Source of the DNA: Hypoxylon rubiginosum
Taxonomy: Eukaryota; Ascomycota; Sordariomycetes; Xylariales; Hypoxylaceae
Length of the DNA stretch: 64,000 nucleotides
NCBI GenBank assembly: GCA_902806565.1
Contig: CADCXA010000042.1
Coordinates: 62,001 to 126,000, forward strand
Direction: 5' to 3'
In this document: positions 13,309 through 24,404 of the stretch, one piece after another
Numbering within the stretch: the first letter of the stretch is position 1
Layout of the letters: each line of letters opens with the position of its first letter
The notes under the pieces: generated by a model
What the model was told of the DNA's origin: nothing
What the model saw: only the letters and a program-made list of their open reading frames with translations
Database searches by the model: none
Position numbers and translations under genes: made by a program

Positions 13309-14844
13309 ATGCTCATGCTCATCTACATCATTCTAATCCAAGGCCTTATACGTCCTATTCCAGCTTCTTCAGGCTTCCAGCCTCATTGCACTATTCCACC
13401 GGAGTCGACAAACTTCGTATTCGTAAGCGGGGCGAATGTGAGAGGGACCCTGGATATACTCTGGGCTTCATTATTCACTCTCATTACTTGTTGCTGGACC
13501 GTGCAGCATCTCAACATCCCGAGACAGCTCCAAAGGCCAAAATGGCCAGAGGGACCCAAAAATGTCTGGCGCGAAAGCGTCAGATATGCCTACCGGTTGA
13601 TTAAGTTCTCCTTCTTTAGTGCATGGCCGAAGATCAAGTGGACGTTGTTAGTCTTAGTCATACCCGAATTTCTAGTAGGCAAAGCACTGCAAGAAAGGTA
13701 TCTGGCAAAGAAATCTGTTGGCGAATTTAAGGACTTGGCGCGGCGCCTCGGGAAAAGGACTGAAGAGTTCCAATGGATGGAAGAGCACTGGACGATAACG
13801 CACGGCTTCTACGCAAACATGGGTGGTTTTGTTCTTAGGATTAGATGCGACGGGGAACTACAAGATATACCTCTTAACTGCATATCTTTGCGGGAGATGT
13901 GTGAAGCCTCAGCCTCCAGTAAATATAAAACCACAGTGATCGGACCATGGTCAAGCATCGGAATGTTCAAAATTCCCCGGATCACAGATGATGAAATCAA
14001 CGATAAGAGCAAGAGCGACTCGCTAATAAAAGTCATCACAATAGGCCATTTGCTTTGGTTCGTCATTCAAGTTGCCGTTCGGGTTTCGCGTGGGCTCGCT
14101 GTATCCCAGCTGGAAATTGCGGTACTCGCATATGCGGCATGTACAGTTTTTGTCTTCTTCCTGTGCCTCTCCAAGCCACAAAATGTACGAGCCCCAACCA
14201 TGCTTCTTGCAGGAGAGCCCACTAAGTTCCAAGGGACTTTATGTTCTTGTTCTTCGTCTCAGTCTCAAGATTCTGACATACCTATACCTACTCTTAGTGA
14301 AGATGACCGCGATCAAATTCTCGCCAAGAGCTATCTGACGTCCTGGTTCGGGATACTGAGGCCGTTCGTTACCTTTGGCGAGGCTTGGGATGGAAAAGGG
14401 ATGCGTTTAGGCCCTATTCCCAATGATGCGGTATTAACATACGCACACTCCTACAACAAGGTAAAGATCGGGCGTTACTCCTTCACCTCCACTTGGATCG
14501 ATATCGGTTCCCTCGTTGCTGGCGTTGTCTTCGGGAGCACTCACTGTATTGCATGGACTTCGCATTTCCCCACGCCTACTGAACAAGTTTTATGGCAGGT
14601 TGCTAGCGTTTGCACAGCTGCTCTACTTCCCATACTCGCCCTCTGCAAAATGGCACACTATACCCCTTTTTCTAGCGAATCTCCCAGTATTCATTATACC
14701 TTGTCAATTCTCGAATTTTTAACCAGTTTGGCATACTTACTAGCTCGTCTGTATCTAGTTATTGAGATCTTTCGGACTCTTTACTTTCTGCCTTCTTCTG
14801 CTTTCGTAGGAACTTGGACGTCGGATATACCTCATTTTGTCTAA
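13309..14844 (+). CDS. Multi-pass membrane protein of unknown function, widespread in Pezizomycotina
   Basis: A single exon of 511 residues when started at the ATG at 13309; an in-frame ATG at 13237 adds 24 residues but would bury the signal-like hydrophobic start (MLMLIYIILIQGL). Hydrophobic segments follow at LDILWASLFTLITCCW, WTLLVLVIPEFLVG, LLWFVIQVAVRV, AVLAYAACTVFVFFLCL, DIGSLVAGVVFGS, VASVCTAALLPILAL and a C-terminal SLAYLLARLYLVIEIF, so roughly seven to eight membrane spans are likely. Between spans two and three is a soluble stretch with EEHWTITHGFYANMGGFVLR, which I recognise as typical of a large fungal family annotated only as hypothetical, often preceded by the VRGTLDILW element seen here. 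No catalytic motif is visible and no function should be assigned. Confidence 0.8.
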   Translation: MLMLIYIILIQGLIRPIPASSGFQPHCTIPPESTNFVFVSGANVRGTLDILWASLFTLITCCWTVQHLNIPRQLQRPKWPEGPKNVWRESVRYAYRLIKFSFFSAWPKIKWTLLVLVIPEFLVGKALQERYLAKKSVGEFKDLARRLGKRTEEFQWMEEHWTITHGFYANMGGFVLRIRCDGELQDIPLNCISLREMCEASASSKYKTTVIGPWSSIGMFKIPRITDDEINDKSKSDSLIKVITIGHLLWFVIQVAVRVSRGLAVSQLEIAVLAYAACTVFVFFLCLSKPQNVRAPTMLLAGEPTKFQGTLCSCSSSQSQDSDIPIPTLSEDDRDQILAKSYLTSWFGILRPFVTFGEAWDGKGMRLGPIPNDAVLTYAHSYNKVKIGRYSFTSTWIDIGSLVAGVVFGSTHCIAWTSHFPTPTEQVLWQVASVCTAALLPILALCKMAHYTPFSSESPSIHYTLSILEFLTSLAYLLARLYLVIEIFRTLYFLPSSAFVGTWTSDIPHFV

Positions 14845-17144
14845 TCAATCAGCCATCACGTTGCTGAATTCAAACGAGAGTGGTATATGTTATTACCTAG
14901 GTAATTGGGAACATCTAACAGTATGATAATAACTAGCCAGCTACAGAGCTAGATCAAGAACAAACTCCGACGGAGAGGCTGTAGGATGGTGGCAACCTAT
15001 CAGAATGTAAATATCTTAAGTGTCAATAAGTGTCAATACTGCCTTGGTTTTTTTGCACGAGGTTTTCATGTTGTTATAGCCAAGATTCCTATCTAACAAC
15101 CACATAGATCTGGCAATTTAACTAGATATATACATCCCTATCCTATCATCCATCATCAGAAGTAATTCGAGAGGACGTCATAATCCTATGCATATGAATC
15201 GAGGACCGAGATCTAGGTGAATCAAGGCCAAGACAGCAACATCCTACAGGAGTATATACGTACTGTGCCGCGGACTAACGGTGCGGCGGAATGGCATGAA
15301 CTACATATGTACCTCATAGTAAGGTTCCTTGAAAGGCTTAAGCCATAAAGAAGGTTATACAGACTGGAATGCAGCGCGGGATGAGAACACTTGACAGTTT
15401 TTCTCGGTTGGAAAGGGGGGCGGGAGCAGAAATTATAAGCACACGGACATCATACAGTCACCATTATTTTGACATACGCAAGCCCCGAATTAATAAAGTA
15501 AAACTTCCATGGGAAATGGTAGTACTTGTGCAAATCTCATTCTCATTAGAAAACAGTACACGCAACCCATCGGAATGAACAGACAACTAGATAATACCTT
15601 TACGCAGTCGACAGCGCACGATAGGCAATGCATGGAATGCCAAGTGGATGGTCGAATTTGGACATACCTGAGATTACCTGAGGTACTACTTCGTACATAA
15701 TAATGTAGGTACACAACAGGCCATGGCAGCCATGGATGATTTAATGCAGATAAAAAGGGGTTGCATAGATCTTTATTACCTAGAGCTTGAGCTGGCCAAT
15801 TGAATCGAGCTATTTATGATTATGACATGCTGCATCTATACCTTAGTCCTTGGTAGATCCAAGATCCAATATCTTGCTCCAATATCTTGTCAGCTTTCTA
15901 GAAGCCGAATAACGATACGTGGTTATTCACAAAGGCTGATGCTGATGCTGACTCCTAGTTTGGTGCGTACCTAAGGTCTTTCACATGAGAATCCGTTTTC
16001 TCACAAAGAATACCCCTCTATGAGCTTAATTTAGAAACGCTAACTTATAACTTCTGTCGAAAGAAGAAGACCCGGCAATTGATAAGAAATCCAAACGAAG
16101 CAACCATGGCATATGCCATGCTCCATGTCATGCTCCCACGTCTTAGCAGTGATGTCACGTTGCTAAATGGGATGAATGGGATGAATGATGAATGATGAAT
16201 GATGTAGTAGGTGTCCATGGAAATTATGATCACTCAGACCTCAATTTCGCCTTTGTAGCCTGGTAGCCAGTCCTTTGCGCGGGATCAATTGTCCTACCAG
16301 ACTTAATGCAGCCTGCCCGCACAGGTGTAACATACCGGTATACAGGTCATTACAGAATTCTATACCGGTCCAGATAGGCGGTGATAAGCCCTAAGAGGAA
16401 CCCCTGAGCTAACCTTGGAAGGTTGTAGTGGGCTGGTGGGCTGTTGGTGGGCTTTTTTAGTGCCACACTACGCGGCATGCTACAGGCTATAATAGCACTA
16501 AAAGACACCAAAGGGCGGGCTAGCGGGAAGAGTTGGCGCTGGAAACAATTTACTGGGTTGATGGCTGGCAGGCTGGTGGCAGGATACTTGTTTAACTGGC
16601 AGAGCTAGCTGGCTTCAGCTGTCAACCATAGTAAGGTCTGTGCATAGCAGCTGGATTTTGAATTCCACATCTGTACATTACATACATCTTGTGCATTCTG
16701 CACCTCCCATTAAAAACTCCACAGGATCCTTTAATCCCAGTCACTTTAGTCAGTTCGTGCGAAGGGGGAAGGGGAAAACAATTGCAAACGAGTTCTTGAA
16801 CTGGATACGTCTTCCGCTCTCACCCTTTTACTTCAATTTTCAATGCACCTTTGTTTCTCACGGTCTGCGATCATTATTCAGTACTTTACGCATAGTAATT
16901 CTCTTTCAAAGCAACCAAGGCGCCCTGCTTGATTACATCGCGTGTCGCGTCGTCTCCTTTTATTCTAGCCAGCCCACCTCCTGAATACTACATGCAGTAC
17001 ATCTTTCGTCACCAATAGCCAGCCATAGACTCGATAGATGCTATACCACTTTCCACCACGACAACCTCACCGAACCTAGACCCGACAATACACTTCGAGT
17101 AGATCAGCATTCCCTTACCTCTTCCACACAATTCGGTAGCCATC
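14845..17144. other. Intergenic, 2.3 kb
   Basis: No gene supported. It contains the perfect 12-bp palindrome TTACCTAGGTAA at 14893-14904. The right end, about 16640-17144, is pyrimidine-rich and is probably the promoter and 5' leader of the TBC-domain gene. Confidence 0.5.
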
Positions 17145-20039
17145 ATGTCGGGCCCAGAGGAGCCGCATGCGTCCGACGCCGCTCCCCAGGTGAATGGATC
17201 GCCTGCTCCTTCGGACAAGGACACGGTACGTTGAATCATCTTCACATGCAACACTGCAACACTGCAGCACCCCTCTCTACCTGCAATGATAGACCCAATC
17301 ATATAACACCAACCTTGTAAGATCTACCAATGCTGACTCTCAATCGTGTACAGGATACATTTGAAGATGCTATCGACACTGGATCCGTAAGATCTTTGAC
17401 GAATCGCAAGCTCTCCCCGCGGCCCAGCAGCGGCGCCACCGATGGAGGTTCAGAATCAGCAGATAACTCAGCAGATAACCCCACAGAAAACGAGAAGCCT
17501 AACGGGCACACTGTAGAGGCAAAAGTAAATGGTGTCGAAAGTAAAGAGAACGGTATAGATGACGAAAGCATCACGACCGCGAAACCAATACCACCATCCA
17601 AGCGCAATTCAACTGCATCCCTAGACAACGTTGACCTTGACGATGGAGTTGTAGAGCAGCCGATAGAAAAGCCAAAGGGTTCGTGTATTGTTCCGTAGTA
17701 ACATTGACCTCGCTGACAAGCGTTCAGAGGAACCGCCCCCAGTACCGGAGAAGCAGCCTTCGAAGAAGCTTTCTCTTAGCAATATTACCGCTTCGTTACC
17801 TGCAATGCCATGGTCCCCTAACCCAGACTCGCCGCCGAAGACAAGTCCGAATCCCACACCATCCCCTGCGCCAGTCGTCGCTCCTCCGCCGCCTTCTCGA
17901 AAAATCACCGGCCCGTTTTCTTGGCTATCACGGAATTCTACACATAAGGACAAAGAAACCGTCACGTCTCCTCCTGTCACAGCTGCCACCTCTCCCCGAA
18001 GAAATACAGCAAGCTCTATAGCCACGCTGACCAGCAATCCGGAAATGATGCTCAGCAAACTTGAGGAAGAAAATGAAGGCGAAGGCGGGCCTCGCCTATT
18101 GAGAAACAGCCTGAAGGATAGGTTTAAGATGGTGCGGATGCGAGAAGAGGCAGGGATTTCTTTGCATCCTGATGATGATGAAAAGTCCGAAGGGGCCATA
18201 ACGCTGGGGGTCATGAGCCCGACTAGAGAGAACGGCCTAGACACGAATGGTGTCGCGCAGCCTCCGCCATCTCCTTTACCGCCCGCGGACGCAAACCTGG
18301 CTCCCGGTACTGTCTCAGGGGTATCTGCCGGTCCTGCCGACGCCCAGGTTGACTGGGATCTCTGGCAATCGGTTGTCTACGAGGGCCCAGCCGCTGTTGC
18401 TAGAACCAACTCAGAAGAGCTCAATAGGGCGATAGCTACAGGTATTCCCCCGGTGATTCGAGGCGTAGTTTGGCAAGTTCTTGCCCAGAGTAAGAACGAA
18501 GAACTTGAGAGAGTATATAAGGAATTAGTAACTCGAGGCTCCGACAAGGATAGAGATAGGAACAGCAACGGCACATCGGTTAGTCTTTCGAGCAACGGTA
18601 ATTTGAGTTCAGACAGAGAGGCGACGGCTTCTTCAGCCTCTTCGGTCCATTCAGAGCTATCCGGAGCCAGTGGCAAGAAGCTGTCACCACAATCATCTGA
18701 GCCTTCCGAGGCGGCGTTGAAGGCCCAAGCGTTAGCGGCAGCCGAAAGGAAAAGGAAAGAAAAAGAAGACGCTGCAGCGCTGCAGAAGCTCGAGAAGATT
18801 ATTAAGCGAGATCTCGGCGCCCGAACGAGTTTTTCGAAATATGCTGCTGCCGCCGGCCTCCAAGATGGTCTATTTGGCGTCTGTAAAGCCTACGCGCTCT
18901 TCGACGACGCAGTCGGATATGCCCAGGGCATGAACTTCCTTATAATGCCCCTTCTTTTCAACATGCCGGAGGAAGAGGCGTTTTGTCTCCTGGTCCGGTT
19001 AATGAACCAATACAAACTACGCGACCTCTTTATACAGGATATGCCGGGCTTGCATATGCACCTGTACCAGTTTGAGCGACTACTAGAAGACTTCGAGCCT
19101 GCCTTATACTGCCATCTGCATCGTCGTGGCATCTCACCACATTTATACGCGACACAGTGGTTCCTCACCCTCTTCGCTTACCGCTTCCCGCTCCAGTTGG
19201 TGCTTAGAATATACGACCTCATCCTTTCGGAAGGCTTGTCGGCCATCTTGAAATTCGGCATCGTTCTGATGCAGAAGAACGCATCCACACTTCTTGCCAT
19301 GTCAGATATGGCCCAATTAACGAGCTTTCTTAGAGATAAGTTGTTTGACGTATACATTGATCAGTCCCCGAGCGCCGGTAGCATTCTCGAGAATGGCTTC
19401 TTCGGTAGCAGTTCTTCTAGCGTCGACAAGGAGGTTTATCGAGCGGATCAGTTGGTTCGCGACGCATGCGAAGTGAAGATCACGCCTGAGGTTCTGAAGG
19501 CTTATACGGCGGAATGGGAAGAGAAGACGCGCGCGGAGAAAGAGCGAGAAAAGGAACTCGAGCAGTTGAAGACTGCAAATCTGAGCTATGCTATCAAGAT
19601 TCGAAAGCTCGAGGAACGACTAGAGGCAAGCGACCGCGAGCAAGCAACCGTGACTACAGACTTGGTCCATACTAAGATCGAAAACGAGGAGCTTAAAGAT
19701 AAGAACGAGAGCTTGAGTGGCCAGGTTAAAGAGCTCCGCAACGTTATCGAGAAGCAACCTGAAGAGATAGAACAGGCTTGGCAGCTTGAGCGCGAAGACC
19801 TCATGAAACGAAACGAGAAAGTACATGAGGAAAATAGAAAACTCGAGAAGGAGATGCAAGAGCTTGAGGAAGAGCTCGTGCAAACGAAAATGCAATATGC
19901 TGAGGTATGTGTGAAATTTTCCCTATAATATCTTACCATTCAATCAAGACACCTAAACTAACCAATTTTATGATAGATCAACTCTCAGCATGAGACCCTC
20001 CAAAGGAAATGGGCTGATCTCAAGCGCCAGTTTGCCTAG
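17145..20039 (+). CDS. TBC-domain Rab GTPase-activating protein, Gyp5/EVI5-like
   Basis: Four exons: 17145-17225, 17354-17678, 17728-19904, 19977-20039; 881 residues. The N-terminal third is disordered, Pro/Ser-rich (EEPPPVPEKQPSKK, MPWSPNPDSPP). The TBC domain begins at GIPPVIRGVVW (about residue 374), is split by a Ser-rich insert, then has the catalytic Arg finger in IKRDLGAR (Arg501) and the Gln finger in GYAQGMN (Gln535). A long coiled coil rich in Glu/Lys/Leu runs from about residue 680 to the end. This order matches Gyp5 and EVI5, which accelerate GTP hydrolysis on Ypt1/Rab-type GTPases at Golgi and polarised exocytic sites. The 49-nt intron at 17679-17727 (GTTCGT, GCTGAC branch, TTCAG end) explains what otherwise looks like a frameshift, and the 72-nt last intron adds the final 21 codons ending KRQFA. 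Confidence 0.9.
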
Positions 20040-21426
20040 ATCTACCCCCCTGGCTATCCTGCTCTCGTGGGATAAGACATATCGGTTCGCCACCTTTACA
20101 TTCTTGTACAAAGTAAAATCTACGGTCTTTGTAGTCAACAACCTCATCCAGGGGGAGAAGGAGAGCAGGCCCCGATCCCACAATCGAGTCGTGGGGAAGC
20201 ATAGGCCACCCACCGTTATCTGAATATCTGCAAAGTCAGGTTATCGCCCCATACGTTTGGTCCTCCTTAGGTTTGTCTCGCATACCGAGTGGACACTAGG
20301 AGAGAGAGAAGACGTGTTGTCTTCGTCTTTAGGCGGCATTTGATACACGCTTTGGCTATTGAAGCCCGGGAGCTCGAGTCCTATTTAAAAGCTAGGCCGG
20401 CTATATTTTTGGGAGGGGGCAATTAAGGAGAAGAAGAAGCCTTTCTTGATTGAAATTTTTTTGTGTCTTGGTTGTCCCCCCTCTGGTAGCGGGCTTTGCG
20501 CAATCCACTTCGTAGTGGCAACTATACCACTGTATGGGAGGAAGCGAAAGGAATATTCGCAGACATACAGATAAGAGTGTCGAAAGAAAGAAAGAAAGAC
20601 GGACAGCACGGCGAGAGCCTGAGAAGGATGGACAGACAGACACATTTTCAATACACATCACCGCCCACGATAGCGGTAGTGGTGGTGGTGGTGTTGTTGT
20701 GGAATAGCATGCAGAAGAGGGTTAAAAGGACGGAAGAGTCCTTTTTGTCCCCCCCCCCTTTTAATTCCTCGCGAGGTGCCTGTATGGAAGAGTATTGTAT
20801 AGAATCAGAGCTAGGAAGTTCGATGAATACCAGATTCTTGATATAACCATTTCATTGCATTGTCCTGTTTTAGATACCTTACCTATGTATCTTTCAAGTG
20901 AGAGGGCCGACCCTTGGTATGGTAGAATGAGCGAAGTGAGCCTACTGATAGATAATATGAATGTCTGCCTTTCTCAGATGAACAGGATCCTTGGGATGAA
21001 TTAGTCATGACTAAGTCGCTAAGTAGTTTACTACATTGTTCTGTAGGAGACTCAAGGATAGCGTATTCAAGGACATGTACTACTAGACTTTTAGATATAG
21101 TACCTTATACCATGGCAGAGGTATATCCATAAATTGCTAAGCGGATATTAGTCCATAGGAAACAGCCACGCTGAACCCAGCAAGATGTACGAGTTTAGGC
21201 ACCTGACGGTCAAAATATTTTTTTTTATCATGCAATGGAGAGAAATATTATTCATGCAAGAGAGGCACTGCAAAGCTCTTTGTGGATCATTTATTGATCT
21301 GAACCTAGTAGACGTGATCCCATCCCGTGCCGAAAATGAGCAGAATCCATGAACACCGGTGCCATTGCGCGTAGAACTTTTTTGCAGTGACCTCAAACCC
21401 TAACCTCCAGCTCTACCATGGTGCGA
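20040..21426. other. Intergenic, 1.4 kb, between convergent genes
   Basis: 3' flanks of the TBC gene and the eS8 gene. Contains a GTGGTGGTGGTG-type microsatellite near 20680-20700, GAAA repeats near 20585-20600 and a 9-C run near 20751. No gene seen. Confidence 0.5.
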
Positions 21427-22153
21427 CTACTTGTGTAGCTTACGCTGGTAGAAAGCCAGCTCCTCTCCCTCGAGGATGTATCCGTCGCAGCGACCGCTCT
21501 GGCCGGGTCGGCTGGCGATGACGGCGTACAGGCGACCAGCCTCGAATTGCTTCTCCAGCGAGTTCTCGACCTTGCCGGTGGCGGAGAATCGGGCGGCCTG
21601 CTTTCGCTCGACGGCGCTGCTCTTCTTCACGACCTCCTCCTCCTTGCCGGACTTCTGCTGGCGTCTTCGGCCGAGGGGCTGGCCGTAGTGGGCCTCGTAC
21701 CATTGGCGGAAAGGCGCAGCATCGATCTGGACGACGGCGGACTTGGTCAGGGTGTTGGTTCGGACCAGCTCGTTGTTGGAAGGGTGGTAGGCGACGACGA
21801 TGACACGGGTCTTGCGGGTGCAGCCCTCCGAGGCCCAGGCGAAGTTGCCCGAGTCGAGACGCAGGGCGCGGTACTTGTGGTTACCGCCGCGGGTGCGGAC
21901 GCTGTGGATTCGCTTGGGACCGATTCGGGTGTTGGCCTCCTGTCGACCAGACTCGAAAACGCGCTTCTTCCCTGGTGAAAAGGTCAGAACGTATGATCAT
22001 CGCACGCGATGATTTTCATACGGGTTTTCGATATTTGATGTGCGTCTCTATAAAAGAGAACACACAGGATATATGCGGTGGTCACGTACGGTAGAAGGCA
22101 CGCTTGGCACCGGAGGCGGAGCGCTTGTGGCGGGAGTCGCGAGAAATACCCAT
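21427..22153 (-). CDS. RPS8: 40S ribosomal protein eS8 (Rps8)
   Basis: Two exons, 22153-22090 and 21971-21427; 202 residues, the usual eS8 length. Exon 1 encodes [21 protein letters not shown], the invariant eS8 N-terminus, and the frame resumes with [11 protein letters not shown] after a 118-nt intron (GTACGT...CACCAG). Later signatures include [31 protein letters not shown] and the terminus [13 protein letters not shown]. eS8 is a structural protein of the small subunit that binds 18S rRNA and is needed for early pre-rRNA processing. A likely 5'-leader intron (22355-22165, GTACGT...CAACCAG) lies just upstream of the start codon; leader introns are common in fungal ribosomal protein genes. 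Codon choice is strongly biased to C/G-ending codons, as expected for high expression. Confidence 0.97.
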
Positions 22154-22994
22154 GATTGCGGTTTCTGGTTGAAGAGTTTGATGGTTAGCCTGAGAGGGCA
22201 GAGGAGAGTGGTAAAAAAAAACGATCAAGAGATCGATGGTGGACAAGTAAGGAAAAAGGAAAATTTTGTTGAAGATAATTCAGAGATGTTGGTGATCGCT
22301 ATCTTTGAATTGCTATTGCAATGTAGGCGTAAGCAATGAATAATAATACACGTACCTGATTAAATCAGTTGGCAATCGAGGAGGGAATTGGTGGGTGGTG
22401 ATGAAAAGCGCTTGGAAGAATTGGTCGCGAGAATGAGAAATTGGAGGCTCACGAAATTCAAATGCGAATTTGCAAAGTTCAGTGTGGGTTTGGTGTGGGC
22501 TCGCCAAAATTTCGGGAGGGGACGAGTACCTAGGTACCTAGGGTTTAATATGTGGTCCGTGCGTCGTGCATTAAGATATTGGGCTTGCTGGCTTCAATGC
22601 TATGAGTTAAATGTGGATACTTATGCTGATCACGTGCACTTCAAGACATCGAGAAAAGGGGCATTCATCCATTCATCCATTTGATTCATTGTACCTAGTA
22701 GATGTCTTATGGAATCGAATAGTTATTAGCTACTGGGCAACAAAGAGTAAAAATATAAGCCATGAGCCCTCCCTGCCAAACGCCAAAGCAAAAGGTTGCT
22801 GTGTATCTATTTTCGTAAGGATAGGTCCAAAGCCCGTCTCGAGCCATCGCCACGAGAAGCGAGTATCTGGTAGTCCCTAGAAATTCTTTTCGTATCGGTC
22901 TTCTCTATGCTGAAAGAGCCAAGGTGCAAGTACCGTAGACTAAGTGAGCAGCAATGTTGACGAAGTTGCCCAAGATTGAGGCCCTTGGATCCCT
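22154..22994. other. Intergenic with probable RPS8 leader intron
   Basis: The left part (to about 22400) is the RPS8 5' leader with a candidate 191-nt intron and the promoter. The palindromic run GTACCTAGGTACCTAGG lies at 22526-22542. The right part is the 3' flank of the Gln-rich gene. No other gene recognised. Confidence 0.5.
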
Positions 22995-24404
22995 TCACTG
23001 CTTACGAATCTCTTGGATCAGCTCTCTAAGGTAGCCATTCACCTCGTCGAGTTCGAACACCGCGATCTCCTGCTTGTCCTCCTCCATGTCACGAACCTCC
23101 TCCGTGGTAAGTCCGTCGGCGATGGGGTTGAAGGAAAAAGGCGCGACCTTACGGAGGTAGTGAGGAACGTCCGGGCCAGTCATGGCTATCGCTCCATGGT
23201 CTTTGGCGGCCTGGGCGAACTTGGGGTCGATCTGTTGGACCCGAGGAGGTGGCATTCTGCCGTTGTACTCGGCGCGCTCCTTCCGGGAAGGCCAGTCGAC
23301 GTGGGCCGCTTTCTTCACCTGGTCATTCCAGATGGTTACGCGGGCGCCAACCAGTGTGAGGCCATCCCGAGCGACGCGGTCGAGCAGCTTCTGAGACATC
23401 TGTACGCGGGGACGCTGCTGGTCGGCCTGGTTGAGTTGGTCGGGATCCTCGGTGGTAGCTTTCACCTTCTCCTTCTCTTTCGAGGGTGCGTCACCTCCAT
23501 GACCAGCCAGTTGAACAACCGGGGTCGGCTTGAGCTTGGCGAACTTCTCGAGCATCTCAGGAAGCACGATGTGATCAGGGCCGTCAGATAGTTGCGAAGC
23601 AACGTCGTTCATCTGAGCTTCCACGTAGTACTGCTGGGGCTGCTGCAGGTACTCTTGCTGGTGCTGCTGCAGGTACTCTTGCTGGTGCTGCTGCAGGTAC
23701 TCTTGCTGGTGCTGTTGCAGGTACTCTTGCTGGTGCTGTTGCAGGTACTCTTGCTCGTACTGTTCCTGGTATTGTTGCTGCCAATACATCTGCTCGTAAG
23801 CACCGAGAGCAGCCATGTCTGCTAGCTGGTAATCCATAAGCTCTTGAGGACCGAGGTCGGCAATACGCAAAATAGCGTCGTCGTAAGGGTTAGGATAGAA
23901 CTTGGTCCGCTTTGCGTCTTTCTTAGCTTGCTTTGCGCTTTTCTTGGTCTGCTTAGCACCTGTCTTGGAAGCAAAACGCGGCTTGTCGTGGTCAGCTAAA
24001 TAAGACTCGCTAGATTTGTTATTACTTACGTGGGGGCGGTTGCGGAGAACGGAGGCTTTCTTTAGGTCGTAGATGATCTCGTCTTCGCTATCAGAGCTCA
24101 TGCCGCTTAAAGTGCGTTGAAGGCCCTTCGATTTAACAGGCACGAGGGAAGCAACCTTTGGGCTGAGCTTAGAAACACGGTTGAAGGAACGAATAGGTTC
24201 CAAGATGTGTTTGCGGTGGCTTTGGTATTTTAGAGAGCTAAGTCCTCGCTGTTTGTGTAGGGTGGTAGAAAATTTAACCCCCTGCTGTTTTTGTATGGCA
24301 GCAGAAGATTCCTCGGGGGTTGCAGGTGACTTAATTAATGTGGCAGCTGAAGCTGTCGACTCAGCGAGGCCAGCATAGCGGGATGCTCCCGGCCGCAGGT
24401 ACAT
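22995..24404 (-). CDS. Unknown Gln-rich protein with in-frame octapeptide repeats
   Basis: A single open exon of 469 residues; not recognised as a characterised family. Seen in order: a basic, Ser-rich N-terminus; an acidic patch SSDSEDEIIYDL (about residues 103-114); a Lys-rich stretch KKSAKQAKKDAKRTK (154-168) that could act as a nuclear signal; a Gln/Tyr-rich zone with five tandem copies of EYLQQHQQ (219-258, the last with Pro for His); then a Pro/Lys-rich C-terminal half with a possible small folded segment around LTLVGARVTIWNDQVKKAAHVDWPSRKE and a C-terminal amphipathic helix. The start is the first ATG of the open frame. Upstream, the same strand has an open 73-codon stretch with no ATG that ends two bases before this start, so an additional 5' exon is possible. 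Function unknown. Confidence 0.65.
   Translation of the reverse strand: MYLRPGASRYAGLAESTASAATLIKSPATPEESSAAIQKQQGVKFSTTLHKQRGLSSLKYQSHRKHILEPIRSFNRVSKLSPKVASLVPVKSKGLQRTLSGMSSDSEDEIIYDLKKASVLRNRPHVSNNKSSESYLADHDKPRFASKTGAKQTKKSAKQAKKDAKRTKFYPNPYDDAILRIADLGPQELMDYQLADMAALGAYEQMYWQQQYQEQYEQEYLQQHQQEYLQQHQQEYLQQHQQEYLQQHQQEYLQQPQQYYVEAQMNDVASQLSDGPDHIVLPEMLEKFAKLKPTPVVQLAGHGGDAPSKEKEKVKATTEDPDQLNQADQQRPRVQMSQKLLDRVARDGLTLVGARVTIWNDQVKKAAHVDWPSRKERAEYNGRMPPPRVQQIDPKFAQAAKDHGAIAMTGPDVPHYLRKVAPFSFNPIADGLTTEEVRDMEEDKQEIAVFELDEVNGYLRELIQEIRKQ
23646..23765. repeat. 24-bp coding minisatellite, 5 units
   Basis: Five direct 24-bp units (plus strand begins CAGGTACTCTTGCTGGTGCT) starting at 23646, 23670, 23694, 23718 and 23742. 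The unit length is a multiple of three, so copy-number change keeps the frame and adds or removes EYLQQHQQ. Units are near-identical; changes are a synonymous CTG/TTG-type switch in the right-hand copies and a substituted last unit. Confidence 0.93.

Noticed and set aside
17330..17698. Possible separate gene or frameshift at the start of the Rab-GAP gene
   Set aside because: Explained by the 49-nt intron at 17679-17727.
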